Source: Candidatus Mediterraneibacter stercoripullorum (GTDB lineage Bacteria > Bacillota > Clostridia > Lachnospirales > Lachnospiraceae). Taken from it: a DNA stretch of 64,000 nt. This document shows positions 35,576 through 43,716 of this stretch, in pieces. Under the pieces are notes generated by a model that was not told the origin of the DNA, made no database searches, and saw only the letters and a list, made by a program, of their open reading frames with translations. The stretch's first letter is position 1. Each line of letters opens with the position of its first letter. The stretch lies in contig DXCZ01000012.1 in the NCBI GenBank assembly GCA_019115765.1, positions 1 through 64,000 of the forward strand. Direction: 5' to 3'. Both the position numbers and the translations under genes were made by a program.

Positions 35576-35630
35576 AAAAAGGTAATAAAATCTCATTCCC
35601 TCTGCGGAATCCTCCTGAAATTTTATTACC
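35576..35630 (-). terminator. Terminator hairpin in the glmS leader (possible attenuator)
   Basis: GGTAATAAAAT pairs perfectly with ATTTTATTACC over 11 bp around a 28-nt loop, then TTTTTCTATT on the minus strand. It ends about 47 bp before the glmS ATG and lies downstream of the predicted glmS promoter, so it would interrupt the glmS leader itself. Confidence 0.75.
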
Positions 35631-35656
35631 TCTAATTTACAGCAACTACGTGGACT

Positions 35657-35686
35657 ATCATATCACTGTATATGTGAAAATGTCAA
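35657..35686 (-). promoter_or_regulatory. Promoter of glmS
   Basis: On the minus strand TTGACA (plus 35681-35686) and TATGAT (plus 35657-35662) with an 18-bp spacer. The segment from 35690 to 35838 shows no gene. Confidence 0.7.
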
Positions 35687-35838
35687 TATATTTAAAAAAT
35701 TGAACAAGTTTCCTACAAATGCAGCGGCTGTCAGTTTTCTCAGTGTCTGCGCGCTTTTCATGAGAAAACAATATGTCATCCGAGATGGCAAAGGTTCGCG
35801 CATATCAGAAAACACCGTCTCCTGTCTCCGTTCAGGGC

Positions 35839-36564
35839 TCATCCTGGAGGAGTGGATTTCAGGATCCGATATGGATTGCGCTTCAGCAGGATCCTCGATG
35901 CATCGCTGCCGTAATACAGATCCAGTATCGCTGCGGTATCCTCCAGATCAATGGTACGCAGAACCGGATCATGAGCGTCAGAAGCGACCACCCCGGCGAT
36001 CCCTTCCCGGAGCATCTGATCAGCTGCCCGGGAAGCAAGTCTTCCGAAGGCGCCGGAGAGACTTCCCTTGTTGATCTGCAGTACCGTGCCGGACCGATAG
36101 AGTGCGCGGGCTCTCGACGGATCCCGCCGGATGAAGTCGTACCTCTCCGGATGCGCCAGGATCAGCTTCCACCCAAGCCCTCTCAGCCTGTCCAGACTCT
36201 TCTCAGCCAGATCAGCAGATACGTCAAATCGGAACTCTACCAGGATATATCTCCCTCCGTTAATAGCGGGAAGCGGGTTCTCCTGCGCATAACGCAGGAG
36301 CTCCTCATTTACGAGGAGCTCCATGCCGCCTGCAACTTTCAGCGGAATACCTTCCTTTTCCAGCACCTTCCTGAGACTGACAAGCTTCTTCACATAGTAC
36401 CGGACATATTCTCCCGGCTCCACCCGGGCAAAGTCCCCGTGAGAGGTGGCGGCAACGATCCTCGTGCCATTCTCCACGGCGATCCTTGCCATCTCCAGTG
36501 AGTCTTCGATTGTTCCGGCCCCGTCATCAATCCCGGGGATGATATGACAGTGAAGATCAATCAT
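35839..36564 (-). CDS. CpsB/YwqE-type tyrosine-protein phosphatase
   Basis: PHP-domain manganese-dependent phosphotyrosine phosphatase of 241 aa. The metal-binding MIDLHCHIIPGIDDGA starts the protein; later motifs are ATSHGD, GMELLV, LAHPERYDFI and VVASDAHD. I start at the ATG at 36564 because the family begins at MIDxHCHI and this ATG overlaps the stop of the upstream kinase (ATGATTGA); the track's 33 extra residues are kinase sequence out of frame. It should dephosphorylate the Tyr-rich tails of the adjacent BY-kinases and so control polysaccharide chain length or export. Confidence 0.92.
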   Translation of the reverse strand: MIDLHCHIIPGIDDGAGTIEDSLEMARIAVENGTRIVAATSHGDFARVEPGEYVRYYVKKLVSLRKVLEKEGIPLKVAGGMELLVNEELLRYAQENPLPAINGGRYILVEFRFDVSADLAEKSLDRLRGLGWKLILAHPERYDFIRRDPSRARALYRSGTVLQINKGSLSGAFGRLASRAADQMLREGIAGVVASDAHDPVLRTIDLEDTAAILDLYYGSDASRILLKRNPYRILKSTPPG

Positions 36565-38047
36565 GGTCCTTGTTCTCCTCCCCGGTCGGAGCTTCCTGTC
36601 CGTAACCGTACCTGTAACGGTTCTTCCGGTATCCGTAATTTCCGTAGCCGCCATACCTTCCATACCCGTATTCGCTCACTGACTCCGGATAATCATTAAA
36701 CACATACCCGAGGAATGCTGCTTTTCTGCCTCTCAGGGAAGAGATACCCTCCCATATCTTCTGCTGGGATGCGAAATCATGCTTTACAACATATAAGATC
36801 CCATCCGCCTGGTCTGCCAGGATTCCCGTATCCTGGAACATCTCGCATGGAGGTGTGTCAATGATAATATAGTCCATCTTCTCCCGTACCTTCCGGATAA
36901 AGTCTACGGTTTTCCGGCTGGTAAGAGCAGGCGCCGGCTGCCGGATCGGTCTCGTCCCTCCCAGGAACCAGAGAGAAGTCTTGTGCACTTTCCGGAGCAG
37001 TTCCTCCGGGTCCTTATCGCCTTTCGCCGCATCCGCCAGGGAGAATCCATTCCGAAGCCGGAGCATTCTTGCGTCTGCCTGCTTGCGCAGGTCTCCGTCG
37101 ATCAGGAGGACTTCCTGTCCTCTCTCCGCAAACATTTCCGCCAGATTCACTGCCAGAGAGGACTTGCCCTCTCCTGCAGACGTACTTGTAACAAGGAGTA
37201 TCTTTCCGCTTCTCTTCTTCAGCTCCTTCTCCAGACGGATCTGCAGCGCACGGAGACTCTCCCGGTAGCTGTATGGGACCTTATTGTCCCAGATAAGGAT
37301 GCTGGTATTCTTCTGCTTCTTCCTCGCCTTGAACCGGACATGAGGTATGGAAGCCAGACAGCGGAGACTGGTGACTTTCTTCATTTCTTCCGGATTCCTG
37401 GCTGTCTTTCGGAAGAGCGCCGTAATTCCAAGGAAACAGAGTGCCGCGAATGCACCGGCGCCGCCGCCCAGCGCAACAGAACGTGGCAGACTCATCTGAT
37501 TGTATGGCGCTCCCGGCGTCTCCGGCTCGTTCAGATAGTTAAAGCTGATATCTCCCAACACAAAACGGGCCGTATCCGGATAGATCTCGAGAGCGGCATT
37601 CAGGATCGTCACTGCATCCTCTGCACTTGAACTCTCCACTGACATGGTGACCACATTAGAGTCCGTTATCGTCTCCGCCGAGATGGTTCCATTCAGCGTA
37701 TCTGTCCCAAGCTGCTCCAGCAGAGTGCTCCGGAAGAAGCTGCTGTTCAGGATATATGGAAAGGTCCTCGACATCTGATCAGCCGTGCTGCTGTTGTAGT
37801 AAAAACTGTAGCTTCCGCTTGAGCCGTCCCCGGTTGAAACGGTGAAAGTAGCGCTGCTGCGGTACATGGGTTCATATCCCACAGCCTGAAATATGGAAAA
37901 TCCGGCTGCTCCGATCACGATCAGCGCAAGAACCAGCCACCAGAACCGGAGAAAACCTTTCCACATGGCGCCAATAAGCAGTACAAGATCGATCTCCATC
38001 TCGTCCTCTCTGGCATTTGACACAATATCATTTCTCTGTTCTTCCAT
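36557..38047 (-). CDS. Fused Wzz/BY-kinase polysaccharide regulator (copy 1)
   Basis: A 496-aa fusion of a chain-length (Wzz) domain with two membrane helices (about 30-50 and 195-215) and a cytoplasmic BY-kinase. Kinase motifs are Walker A TSTSAGEGKSSLAVN, Walker A' VLLIDGDLRKQ and Walker B DYIIIDTPPC. The tail is a Tyr/Gly cluster (YGYGRYGGYGNYGYRK) for autophosphorylation. The ATG at 38047 has AGGAGAAAGGATAGGGAT upstream and lies 4 bp after copy 2. Firmicutes usually split these domains into CpsC and CpsD; here they are joined, as in Proteobacteria. No glycosyltransferase genes are nearby, so the polymer it serves is unknown. Confidence 0.9.
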   Translation of the reverse strand: MEEQRNDIVSNAREDEMEIDLVLLIGAMWKGFLRFWWLVLALIVIGAAGFSIFQAVGYEPMYRSSATFTVSTGDGSSGSYSFYYNSSTADQMSRTFPYILNSSFFRSTLLEQLGTDTLNGTISAETITDSNVVTMSVESSSAEDAVTILNAALEIYPDTARFVLGDISFNYLNEPETPGAPYNQMSLPRSVALGGGAGAFAALCFLGITALFRKTARNPEEMKKVTSLRCLASIPHVRFKARKKQKNTSILIWDNKVPYSYRESLRALQIRLEKELKKRSGKILLVTSTSAGEGKSSLAVNLAEMFAERGQEVLLIDGDLRKQADARMLRLRNGFSLADAAKGDKDPEELLRKVHKTSLWFLGGTRPIRQPAPALTSRKTVDFIRKVREKMDYIIIDTPPCEMFQDTGILADQADGILYVVKHDFASQQKIWEGISSLRGRKAAFLGYVFNDYPESVSEYGYGRYGGYGNYGYRKNRYRYGYGQEAPTGEENKDHD

Positions 38048-38051
38048 ATCC

Positions 38052-39458
38052 CTATCCTTTCTCCTGTCCGTAACCGCCGTATCCGTATTCTGAGCTTCCG
38101 GCAGCCCACTCCCGGTGGAATGCATTGAGTACGAATCCTGCAAAGTCCTTCCCGCTCTGCCATATCATATCCACCGTATCGTTGATCACACGTACATCAG
38201 CCCAGTCCTCCCGCACAACGAGAAGCACCGTATCGGCCAATGCCATCCAGATCTCCGCGTCTGTAGACACCGCAGTCGGAGAACAGTCTATCACAATATA
38301 GTCAAACTCCTGCTTCCACTCTTCCACCAGACCGGTTTCAGCAAGCCGGTTCATGAGGCGGGAAGGATCAGACGCGGCCCGGAACTGGAAGATCTGGCTG
38401 ATACTGTCCTTCTCGTTGTACATGACCACATCATGCCAGTCCGTGCCGTCCTTCAGCACATGTTCCAGAGAACTGCCGCGGCGCTCCCTGCGCTCAAATA
38501 TTTTATACTGGGACGGCTGACGCAGGTCTCCGTCCACCACCAGTACCTTCTTATGCTTTTCCGCCATAGCGAGGGCGATGTTCGCCGCTATAGTTGATTT
38601 CCCTTCATTCTCCGTCACACTTGTAACGAGCAGGACCTGCTGGCCTTTCCGGCGCATATGCGCCTCCGTCCTGGCCTCTGCACGGCGCTGTGCCTCAGCG
38701 AAGTCCATGCTGACAAGCGGAGAAGTAAGGAGCAGCGCCTGCTTTGATTTCTCCTGCTTCCATATGGATCCTTCCTGCAGAAGTGCCCCGCTTTTCCGCT
38801 CAAACGGAATTGTCCCGCGGATCCTCCCGTCCAGCTGACGAGAAGCACAGACCGCATTCTTCACCGTAAACCGCAGTACATAGAACAGACAGATCAGGCA
38901 GGCCATCGCGAATGCTCCGCCCAGGGCCAGAAGGGTCCTTCTGGTCAGCAGCCAGGAAGAATTGGACGGTTCGGAAGGCACCTCCGGCTCCTGTACGATC
39001 TGAAGAGACGCATTGGCAAATACATCTCCGGCCACCTCCTCATAGTGCTGCAGGGCAGAATTGATAAACAGGTATGCCTGCCTCGGATCCGGACAGGTAG
39101 TGCTGAGCACCAGCAGATTCGTCTCCTCAATGGGCGCACAGGTGATCGTCCCCTGGATCTCCTCTCCCACATCCTCAATGATCCGGTTCCTGAGCGCTTC
39201 ACTCTGGAACACCTGTCCGAACACATCCGCCATAGACGATGCCACTGAAAGCGAAGAGTAAGCACTGGACTCCCCGCGTACAGTCACCACCAGAGTAGCA
39301 GACGCTGTGTAAGCCGGTTCATATGTAATATTGTAGAGTCCTGTGGCAGCGAACCATACGGCTGCCGCCGCCATCAGGATCATCCAGGCATTGCGGAGCA
39401 GATCCATGCACAGACCTCTCCAGCTGATCTCATCCAGTCGGAATAATTCCCGGTTCAT
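38052..39458 (-). CDS. Fused Wzz/BY-kinase polysaccharide regulator (copy 2)
   Basis: A 468-aa second fusion of the same architecture: membrane helix at about 22-43, a Wzz extracytoplasmic domain with PAYTASATLVVTVRG, a second helix at about 172-195, then the kinase with Walker A TSVTENEGKSTIAAN, A' VLVVDGDLRQPS and B DYIVIDCSPTA. Its Tyr cluster is shorter (SSEYGYGGYGQEKG). The Walker B DCSPT departs from the usual DTPP seen in copy 1. The two proteins are clearly diverged paralogues, so they may form a mixed ring or act on different export systems. Confidence 0.88.
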   Translation of the reverse strand: MNRELFRLDEISWRGLCMDLLRNAWMILMAAAAVWFAATGLYNITYEPAYTASATLVVTVRGESSAYSSLSVASSMADVFGQVFQSEALRNRIIEDVGEEIQGTITCAPIEETNLLVLSTTCPDPRQAYLFINSALQHYEEVAGDVFANASLQIVQEPEVPSEPSNSSWLLTRRTLLALGGAFAMACLICLFYVLRFTVKNAVCASRQLDGRIRGTIPFERKSGALLQEGSIWKQEKSKQALLLTSPLVSMDFAEAQRRAEARTEAHMRRKGQQVLLVTSVTENEGKSTIAANIALAMAEKHKKVLVVDGDLRQPSQYKIFERRERRGSSLEHVLKDGTDWHDVVMYNEKDSISQIFQFRAASDPSRLMNRLAETGLVEEWKQEFDYIVIDCSPTAVSTDAEIWMALADTVLLVVREDWADVRVINDTVDMIWQSGKDFAGFVLNAFHREWAAGSSEYGYGGYGQEKG

Positions 39459-39468
39459 CCTGTCCCTC

Positions 39469-40299
39469 CTATCCTTCTACAATGACCGTCAGCCAGGTCT
39501 CTCCTGTACTGCCGCCATCGGAAACTTCATAATGTATCTCATAGACGCCCGGCGTCTGCGTATCCACATTGGAAGAGACATTCACCCTTCCCGCATCTGC
39601 TTCATTTCCCTGCGCATCTGTCACACGCTGCACGTAGGAATCCGGATCAATGCTGCCGCCGGTGCTGATATACACGATCGAAGTACTGAGTTCAATATCC
39701 ATCGTTCTTCTCTCCGCACTGACTACATGGACCGGGAGTCCCACCGTAGAGGTATCACCGAAGCTGTTGCTGACCTCTACCGTCATGGTATAGCTGCCGG
39801 CTCTCTGGTAGTTCAGATCCGTTTCCGTCTGCGTGATCCAGTCCTTCAGGTCACCATCCAGCATATCCTGTGCGCCGATCCGGTTCATAGCCTCGGTATA
39901 GCTGCCTTCCTCCTCTGCAAATACCAGCGGCTCGGTCAGTGTAAATCTGGGAGAATGGTAGTCGGTAAAACACACCTCTCGTGTAAGGGTGGCCGGCTGG
40001 TCAGACGAATCAAACACCACGTACGTGATATTGGAGACGCCCTTGTCGATAAATCTGGAAAAAGAGCCCGCGATGATCTGGGACGTCAGATCCCCATCAT
40101 CCTCATCGCTTGCCGTCAGCCCTTCCAGGAGCTGCTCCTCCGTATAATCACAGGGAATCTCAAGAACCTCCCTGTCGCTTGTGATCTCCGGCAGGCTGGT
40201 ATCCCGGTTCACCAGCCGGATCACTTCGGTTATCCCGAATAATGCAAAAGATAAAATTGTAATAACGACCACTACGGTCCTGACAATTCTCATACCCAT
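39469..40299 (-). CDS. Membrane-anchored protein with Ig-like (DUF5011-type) repeats
   Basis: A 276-aa protein with one N-terminal membrane helix (about 5-27, VVVVITILSFALFGITEVI) and an outside region built of about three Ig-like beta domains, for example SDEDDGDLTSQI, ARDMLDGDL-like QDMLDGDLKDW and PGVYEIHYEVSDGGS. Such domains resemble DUF5011/HYR cell-surface modules. It starts the block with the two BY-kinases (11 bp from copy 2), so it may be an accessory to polysaccharide export or cell-wall attachment. No enzyme motif is seen. Confidence 0.7.
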   Translation of the reverse strand: MGMRIVRTVVVVITILSFALFGITEVIRLVNRDTSLPEITSDREVLEIPCDYTEEQLLEGLTASDEDDGDLTSQIIAGSFSRFIDKGVSNITYVVFDSSDQPATLTREVCFTDYHSPRFTLTEPLVFAEEEGSYTEAMNRIGAQDMLDGDLKDWITQTETDLNYQRAGSYTMTVEVSNSFGDTSTVGLPVHVVSAERRTMDIELSTSIVYISTGGSIDPDSYVQRVTDAQGNEADAGRVNVSSNVDTQTPGVYEIHYEVSDGGSTGETWLTVIVEG

Positions 40300-40487
40300 A
40301 TTCTTTCCTCTGTCGTGTTCTCCTGTTGTTCAAAACTCGCTCACGAGTCTTTGCGTGGAATCCGGGTCAGCTTTCGCTGACATCATACATCTGCTATACT
40401 GCTCTTCCCGCTTTCTCCGGGGCGTCTCGCCTCGATTTCCTTATTCCTCTCTCCTGCCCGCACTGACTGCCCCAATATTTCCCGGGA

Positions 40488-42248
40488 TCAGAACTCGTCC
40501 AGGAACTGACGGATCCCTTCCTCGTCTACCTCAGACACACGTCCTTCCCCGATCTTGTACACCCGGCTGCACATGGAGAAGACACTGGGACGGTGAGCCG
40601 CCACGATCACTGTACGGTGGGGCTCTTTCTTAATGATCCTCCGAAGGACCCGTCTCTCTGTCGCCACATCCAGCGCACTGGTGGCCTCATCCAGGATCAT
40701 CACCGGGGCATCCGCCAGCAGGGCCCGGGCGATGGACAGTCTCTGCTTCTGTCCTTCGGAGAAACGGGTACCTCTCTCCCGCACCTCCGTATCGATGCCG
40801 TGATCCAGCTTCTCCACGAACTCCCAGGCACATGCAGCCTCAAGGGCTGACCGGATCTCCTCATCTGTGGCGTCCGGCTTCACCATGCGCATATTGTCGG
40901 CAATCGTACCGGAAAACATAGTATTCCCCTGGGGAATATAATTGAACATACACCGGGTAGCCGAAGAGGCCGGAAGCTCCATCCCGCCGGGGTTCCCTAT
41001 GGTGATCTCCCCTTTCTGGGGATGATATAGCCCCAGTATCAGATTCAGCGTAGTCGTCTTCCCCTGTCCGGAAGGACCGATGAGAGCAACGATCTCTCCC
41101 GGCTCCGCCCGGAAGTCTGCATCCCGGTAGATCCACTTCTCTTCCTCGTAGGCGAAGTCTACCGAGTCCATATGTACATAGACACCTTCCTCTTTCCCAC
41201 GGCGCTTGATCTCCTCCGCCTCCTCCTGATTCTCCATGGAATCTCTCGGGAGCCCGGTGATCTCCATGATCCGCTCCGCACTGATGCCGGCCCGGATAAC
41301 CTGGGGCATCAGGTTCAGGATACTGCTGAATGATCCCCGGAGCGATCCTGCCATGGATACAAACATGGTCATGGTTCCATAGCTGATCTGCCCCTGCCAG
41401 AGGCGGAAAGCGGCAAATCCATAACAGGCATAGCCCACCGCCTGTCCCACAAGAGAGGTGGCGATGGTCATGGTCTGCTGGAACTTATTCTGCTTCAGCG
41501 CAATATCCACCGTCTCCTGCTGGATCCGGTGGAACTTCTCCGTCACCCGGTCCAGCATTCCGAAAGCCTTGATAAACTGCAGATTCTGGAAGGTCTCCTG
41601 ATCGAATACAGTCCGGTCGCTGGCTACATTCTGATTGTCCCGCTGGAAGTCCCGCATCCGCTTCGCCGAGTACCGGGAAGTCAGGAAAGAAATGGGCGCA
41701 CCCATCAAGGCGATCAGAGCCATCCACGGATCATTCTGCATGACGACAACAAAAGCCCCGCCGAAGCTGATCAGCGTAGTCACCACGTTGGGCAGAAAGG
41801 TAAGGATCGTATTCGCTACCATTCCCGCGTCTCCGTTCACCCGGTAGAGCAGATCTCCGGAGCGGTACTTCGCCAGAGACTCCCAGTTTGTCCGCAGCAC
41901 CTGTTCATAAATATCCGCCCGGATCTCATTGGTCACCTTCAGCCGTACCTTCAGAGACAGCCTGGACTTCACTGCATTGATAAAGATCTGCGCCACTCCA
42001 ACGCCGACATACGTGGCAGCCACCCCAATGATCTCCAGAGAATTCACCCCGGTCACTGCGTCCACCAGATCCCGGCTCACCATGGACGTCCCCAGTGCAA
42101 GAACCGATCCCGACGCTCCAAGCAGAACATATACGCCGATCTGCAGCCAGTATTTCCGCACATAGGCGTACATCCAGAGCAGCTCCGCGATCAGCTGCTT
42201 CAGCCTTCCCTCTTTGATCCTGCGGATGATCCGCCTGATATCGCTCAT
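40488..42248 (-). CDS. ABC exporter with fused membrane and ATPase domains
   Basis: A 586-aa half-transporter of the type I exporter class (MsbA/peptide-exporter-like). Six membrane helices fill about 35-320; the ATPase has Walker A GPSGQGKTTT, signature FSEGQKQRLSIARALL and Walker B PVMILDEATSALD. There is no C39 peptidase domain at the N-terminus, so it would not itself remove a leader peptide. It lies downstream of the rSAM/kinase genes on the same strand, separated by the hairpin-rich repeat, and is the natural exporter candidate for a modified peptide. A role with the polysaccharide genes that follow is the alternative. Confidence 0.88.
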   Translation of the reverse strand: MSDIRRIIRRIKEGRLKQLIAELLWMYAYVRKYWLQIGVYVLLGASGSVLALGTSMVSRDLVDAVTGVNSLEIIGVAATYVGVGVAQIFINAVKSRLSLKVRLKVTNEIRADIYEQVLRTNWESLAKYRSGDLLYRVNGDAGMVANTILTFLPNVVTTLISFGGAFVVVMQNDPWMALIALMGAPISFLTSRYSAKRMRDFQRDNQNVASDRTVFDQETFQNLQFIKAFGMLDRVTEKFHRIQQETVDIALKQNKFQQTMTIATSLVGQAVGYACYGFAAFRLWQGQISYGTMTMFVSMAGSLRGSFSSILNLMPQVIRAGISAERIMEITGLPRDSMENQEEAEEIKRRGKEEGVYVHMDSVDFAYEEEKWIYRDADFRAEPGEIVALIGPSGQGKTTTLNLILGLYHPQKGEITIGNPGGMELPASSATRCMFNYIPQGNTMFSGTIADNMRMVKPDATDEEIRSALEAACAWEFVEKLDHGIDTEVRERGTRFSEGQKQRLSIARALLADAPVMILDEATSALDVATERRVLRRIIKKEPHRTVIVAAHRPSVFSMCSRVYKIGEGRVSEVDEEGIRQFLDEF

Positions 42249-42288
42249 AGAACCTGTTGCGCTCCTTTACTTACACAATAAAATGATG

Positions 42289-42525
42289 TTGGGGGCAAAA
42301 GCCCCCAACTATGATGCCTACGGATTGTTCCGTGCTTCGCACTTCCACGTCTACACTCCGTTTCGGTCGGTGCTAAACGCGCGTCACTGGCGCGCAGCAC
42401 CCCAATATTCGCATATCGTGGGATATACATCCCACTTTTATGCTCATATCGGGGCGGGTCCCAAGGCCTTTCACCCACTTATGAGCAAGCTCATGTTGGC
42501 TCAGACCTTGGGACCCTTGCATCAT
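42289..42525. repeat. Hairpin-rich intergenic element between the kinase and ABC genes
   Basis: About 240 bp with no ORF and at least five ordered stem-loops: TTGGGGGC/GCCCCCAA (42289-42308), GGTGCT/AGCACC enclosing GCGCG/CGCGC, GTGGGAT/ATCCCAC, and GGGTCCCAAGG/CCTTGGGACCC (42456-42516) enclosing ATGAGC/GCTCAT. Fragments related to ATGATG flank both ends. I believe similar strings occur as dispersed intergenic repeats in Lachnospiraceae, but that is from memory. It could be a small non-autonomous mobile element or a structured RNA in the operon message. Confidence 0.7.
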
Positions 42526-42526
42526 A

Positions 42527-42581
42527 AAATCTCATTCCCACATCCCGCCGACATTCCTCACGGTATATGGGAATGAGATTT
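42527..42581 (-). terminator. Hairpin after the HPr-kinase-like gene
   Basis: AAATCTCATTCCCA pairs perfectly over 14 bp with TGGGAATGAGATTT. On the minus strand the tail is only TTTTATG; on the plus strand it is CCCTTTTTTTC. It may attenuate read-through from the peptide locus into the ABC transporter. Confidence 0.6.
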
Positions 42582-42590
42582 CCCTTTTTT

Positions 42591-43379
42591 TCATTTGAAT
42601 ACTGTTTCTTCTACCAGCCGCACGGCGTCCTCGTCCGGACGGCAGGACAGTTCGTAGACCGGAATCTTCGACAGGAGATGATCCAGAGTTTCCAGGCAGA
42701 GTTCCATACCGTTCTCCAGCCATCGCGGATAAAACACACTGTTGGACACCTCAGATACTTTCTCGAATCCTGTCAGCTCCCGGATCGAATTCTCCGGTGC
42801 CTGCTTCAGCACGATCATGGCGTGGACAGGGACACTGGTGTTCTCACAGTAGGGTGAGGAACCATGCCATGGAGTGCCCCAGCCAAGGAAGGCGTCTTCC
42901 GTTTCCTGGACAAAGACGATATCTCCATTGATGATCAACGCGTCACGGTACTTGTTCCAGAGCTCGGCTTGGGTGGTCTTGCCGATGCCCGATGGGCCAA
43001 GGAACATCAGACCACGGTCGTTGGTGGAGATAAGGGAGCTGTGGAGCTGGATCATGTGGCGCTGAACAGCGTGGGTGTAAAAAAATTGGAGTAAAAACAT
43101 ATCGAAACAAACCATTCCATCACCCAATTTAATAGTCCCTTTTTTCCAATCTTTTGAGACAAACATATAATTATATCCAACTTTAGCCACATAATGAATA
43201 CTATCTTTAAAATTGAAGCATTCTATTCCATGATACACTGCATTTTCCCGAAGAAGATTAATTTGACAATAAATTTCATTTTGATTACTTTCTTCAATTT
43301 GAAATTTTAGAAAACTATCCCGCTTTTTTATATCTATATTTAAAATTTCTATTATTAAATCTGTTACTCTAATAATCAT
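42591..43379 (-). CDS. HPr kinase-like P-loop protein of a peptide-modification locus, mosaic gene
   Basis: A 262-aa protein with an HPrK/PEPCK-like core: Walker A LGPSGIGKTT at 127-136, preceded by the HSSL segment, then a LIINGDIVFV motif and WGTPWHGS. It is shorter than true HPr kinase and lacks its usual N-terminal domain. Proteins of this type occur in RiPP clusters (for instance lasso-type) where some phosphorylate the peptide. Codons 1-100 are strongly AT-rich while codons 101-262 have the local composition, with a sharp switch near 43079. No clear ribosome binding site precedes the ATG, which lies 9 bp after the small peptide gene, so translation may be coupled. The family call is good, the substrate inferred. 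Confidence 0.8.
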   Translation of the reverse strand: MIIRVTDLIIEILNIDIKKRDSFLKFQIEESNQNEIYCQINLLRENAVYHGIECFNFKDSIHYVAKVGYNYMFVSKDWKKGTIKLGDGMVCFDMFLLQFFYTHAVQRHMIQLHSSLISTNDRGLMFLGPSGIGKTTQAELWNKYRDALIINGDIVFVQETEDAFLGWGTPWHGSSPYCENTSVPVHAMIVLKQAPENSIRELTGFEKVSEVSNSVFYPRWLENGMELCLETLDHLLSKIPVYELSCRPDEDAVRLVEETVFK

Positions 43380-43388
43380 TTATTAATG

Positions 43389-43712
43389 TTAAATTATAAG
43401 TTCCCAACATTCTTCATTAATTGTCTGTCTAACAAAATAACTCCGATCTGCATTGTCATTCTTTCCCCATGCTTCAAAATAATAATTTAAATTGTTATGT
43501 TTTTCTGCATATTCTTCAATATCACTTGGCTGAACATTAAAAAACGGACTATTAACATCACCCGTATACCAACCATGACCAGTAATTCCACCTGGGCTAA
43601 CCCAATTTACTCTTGCGCCGCTTTCATAATATCCAGAAGTAGAACCACCTTCAGCCATTGGCATAACTGAATTTGCTTCTATTTTAACGTAATTACTACC
43701 TTGCTCGTTCAT
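43389..43712 (-). CDS. Unknown 107-aa protein, candidate modified-peptide precursor
   Basis: I do not recognise this protein. It starts MNEQGSNYVKIEANSV, has Gly/Ser/Tyr/Trp-rich middle segments (AEGGSTSGYYESGARVNW, GITGHGWYTGDVNSPF) and ends with its only Cys in EECWELII. No signal peptide, helix bundle or catalytic motif is seen. I prefer the ATG at 43712, 7 nt after AAAGGTGAG, over the GTG at 43724 that overlaps the rSAM stop. It lies directly between the radical SAM and kinase genes and is AT-rich unlike them. Position suggests the substrate of both enzymes, but at 107 aa with no obvious leader/core split it could also be an accessory or immunity protein. Confidence 0.6.
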   Translation of the reverse strand: MNEQGSNYVKIEANSVMPMAEGGSTSGYYESGARVNWVSPGGITGHGWYTGDVNSPFFNVQPSDIEEYAEKHNNLNYYFEAWGKNDNADRSYFVRQTINEECWELII

Positions 43713-43716
43713 ATTT

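Noticed and set aside
35529-35690. glmS ribozyme
   Set aside because: Leader too short and no conserved core visible; a plain terminator hairpin is present instead.
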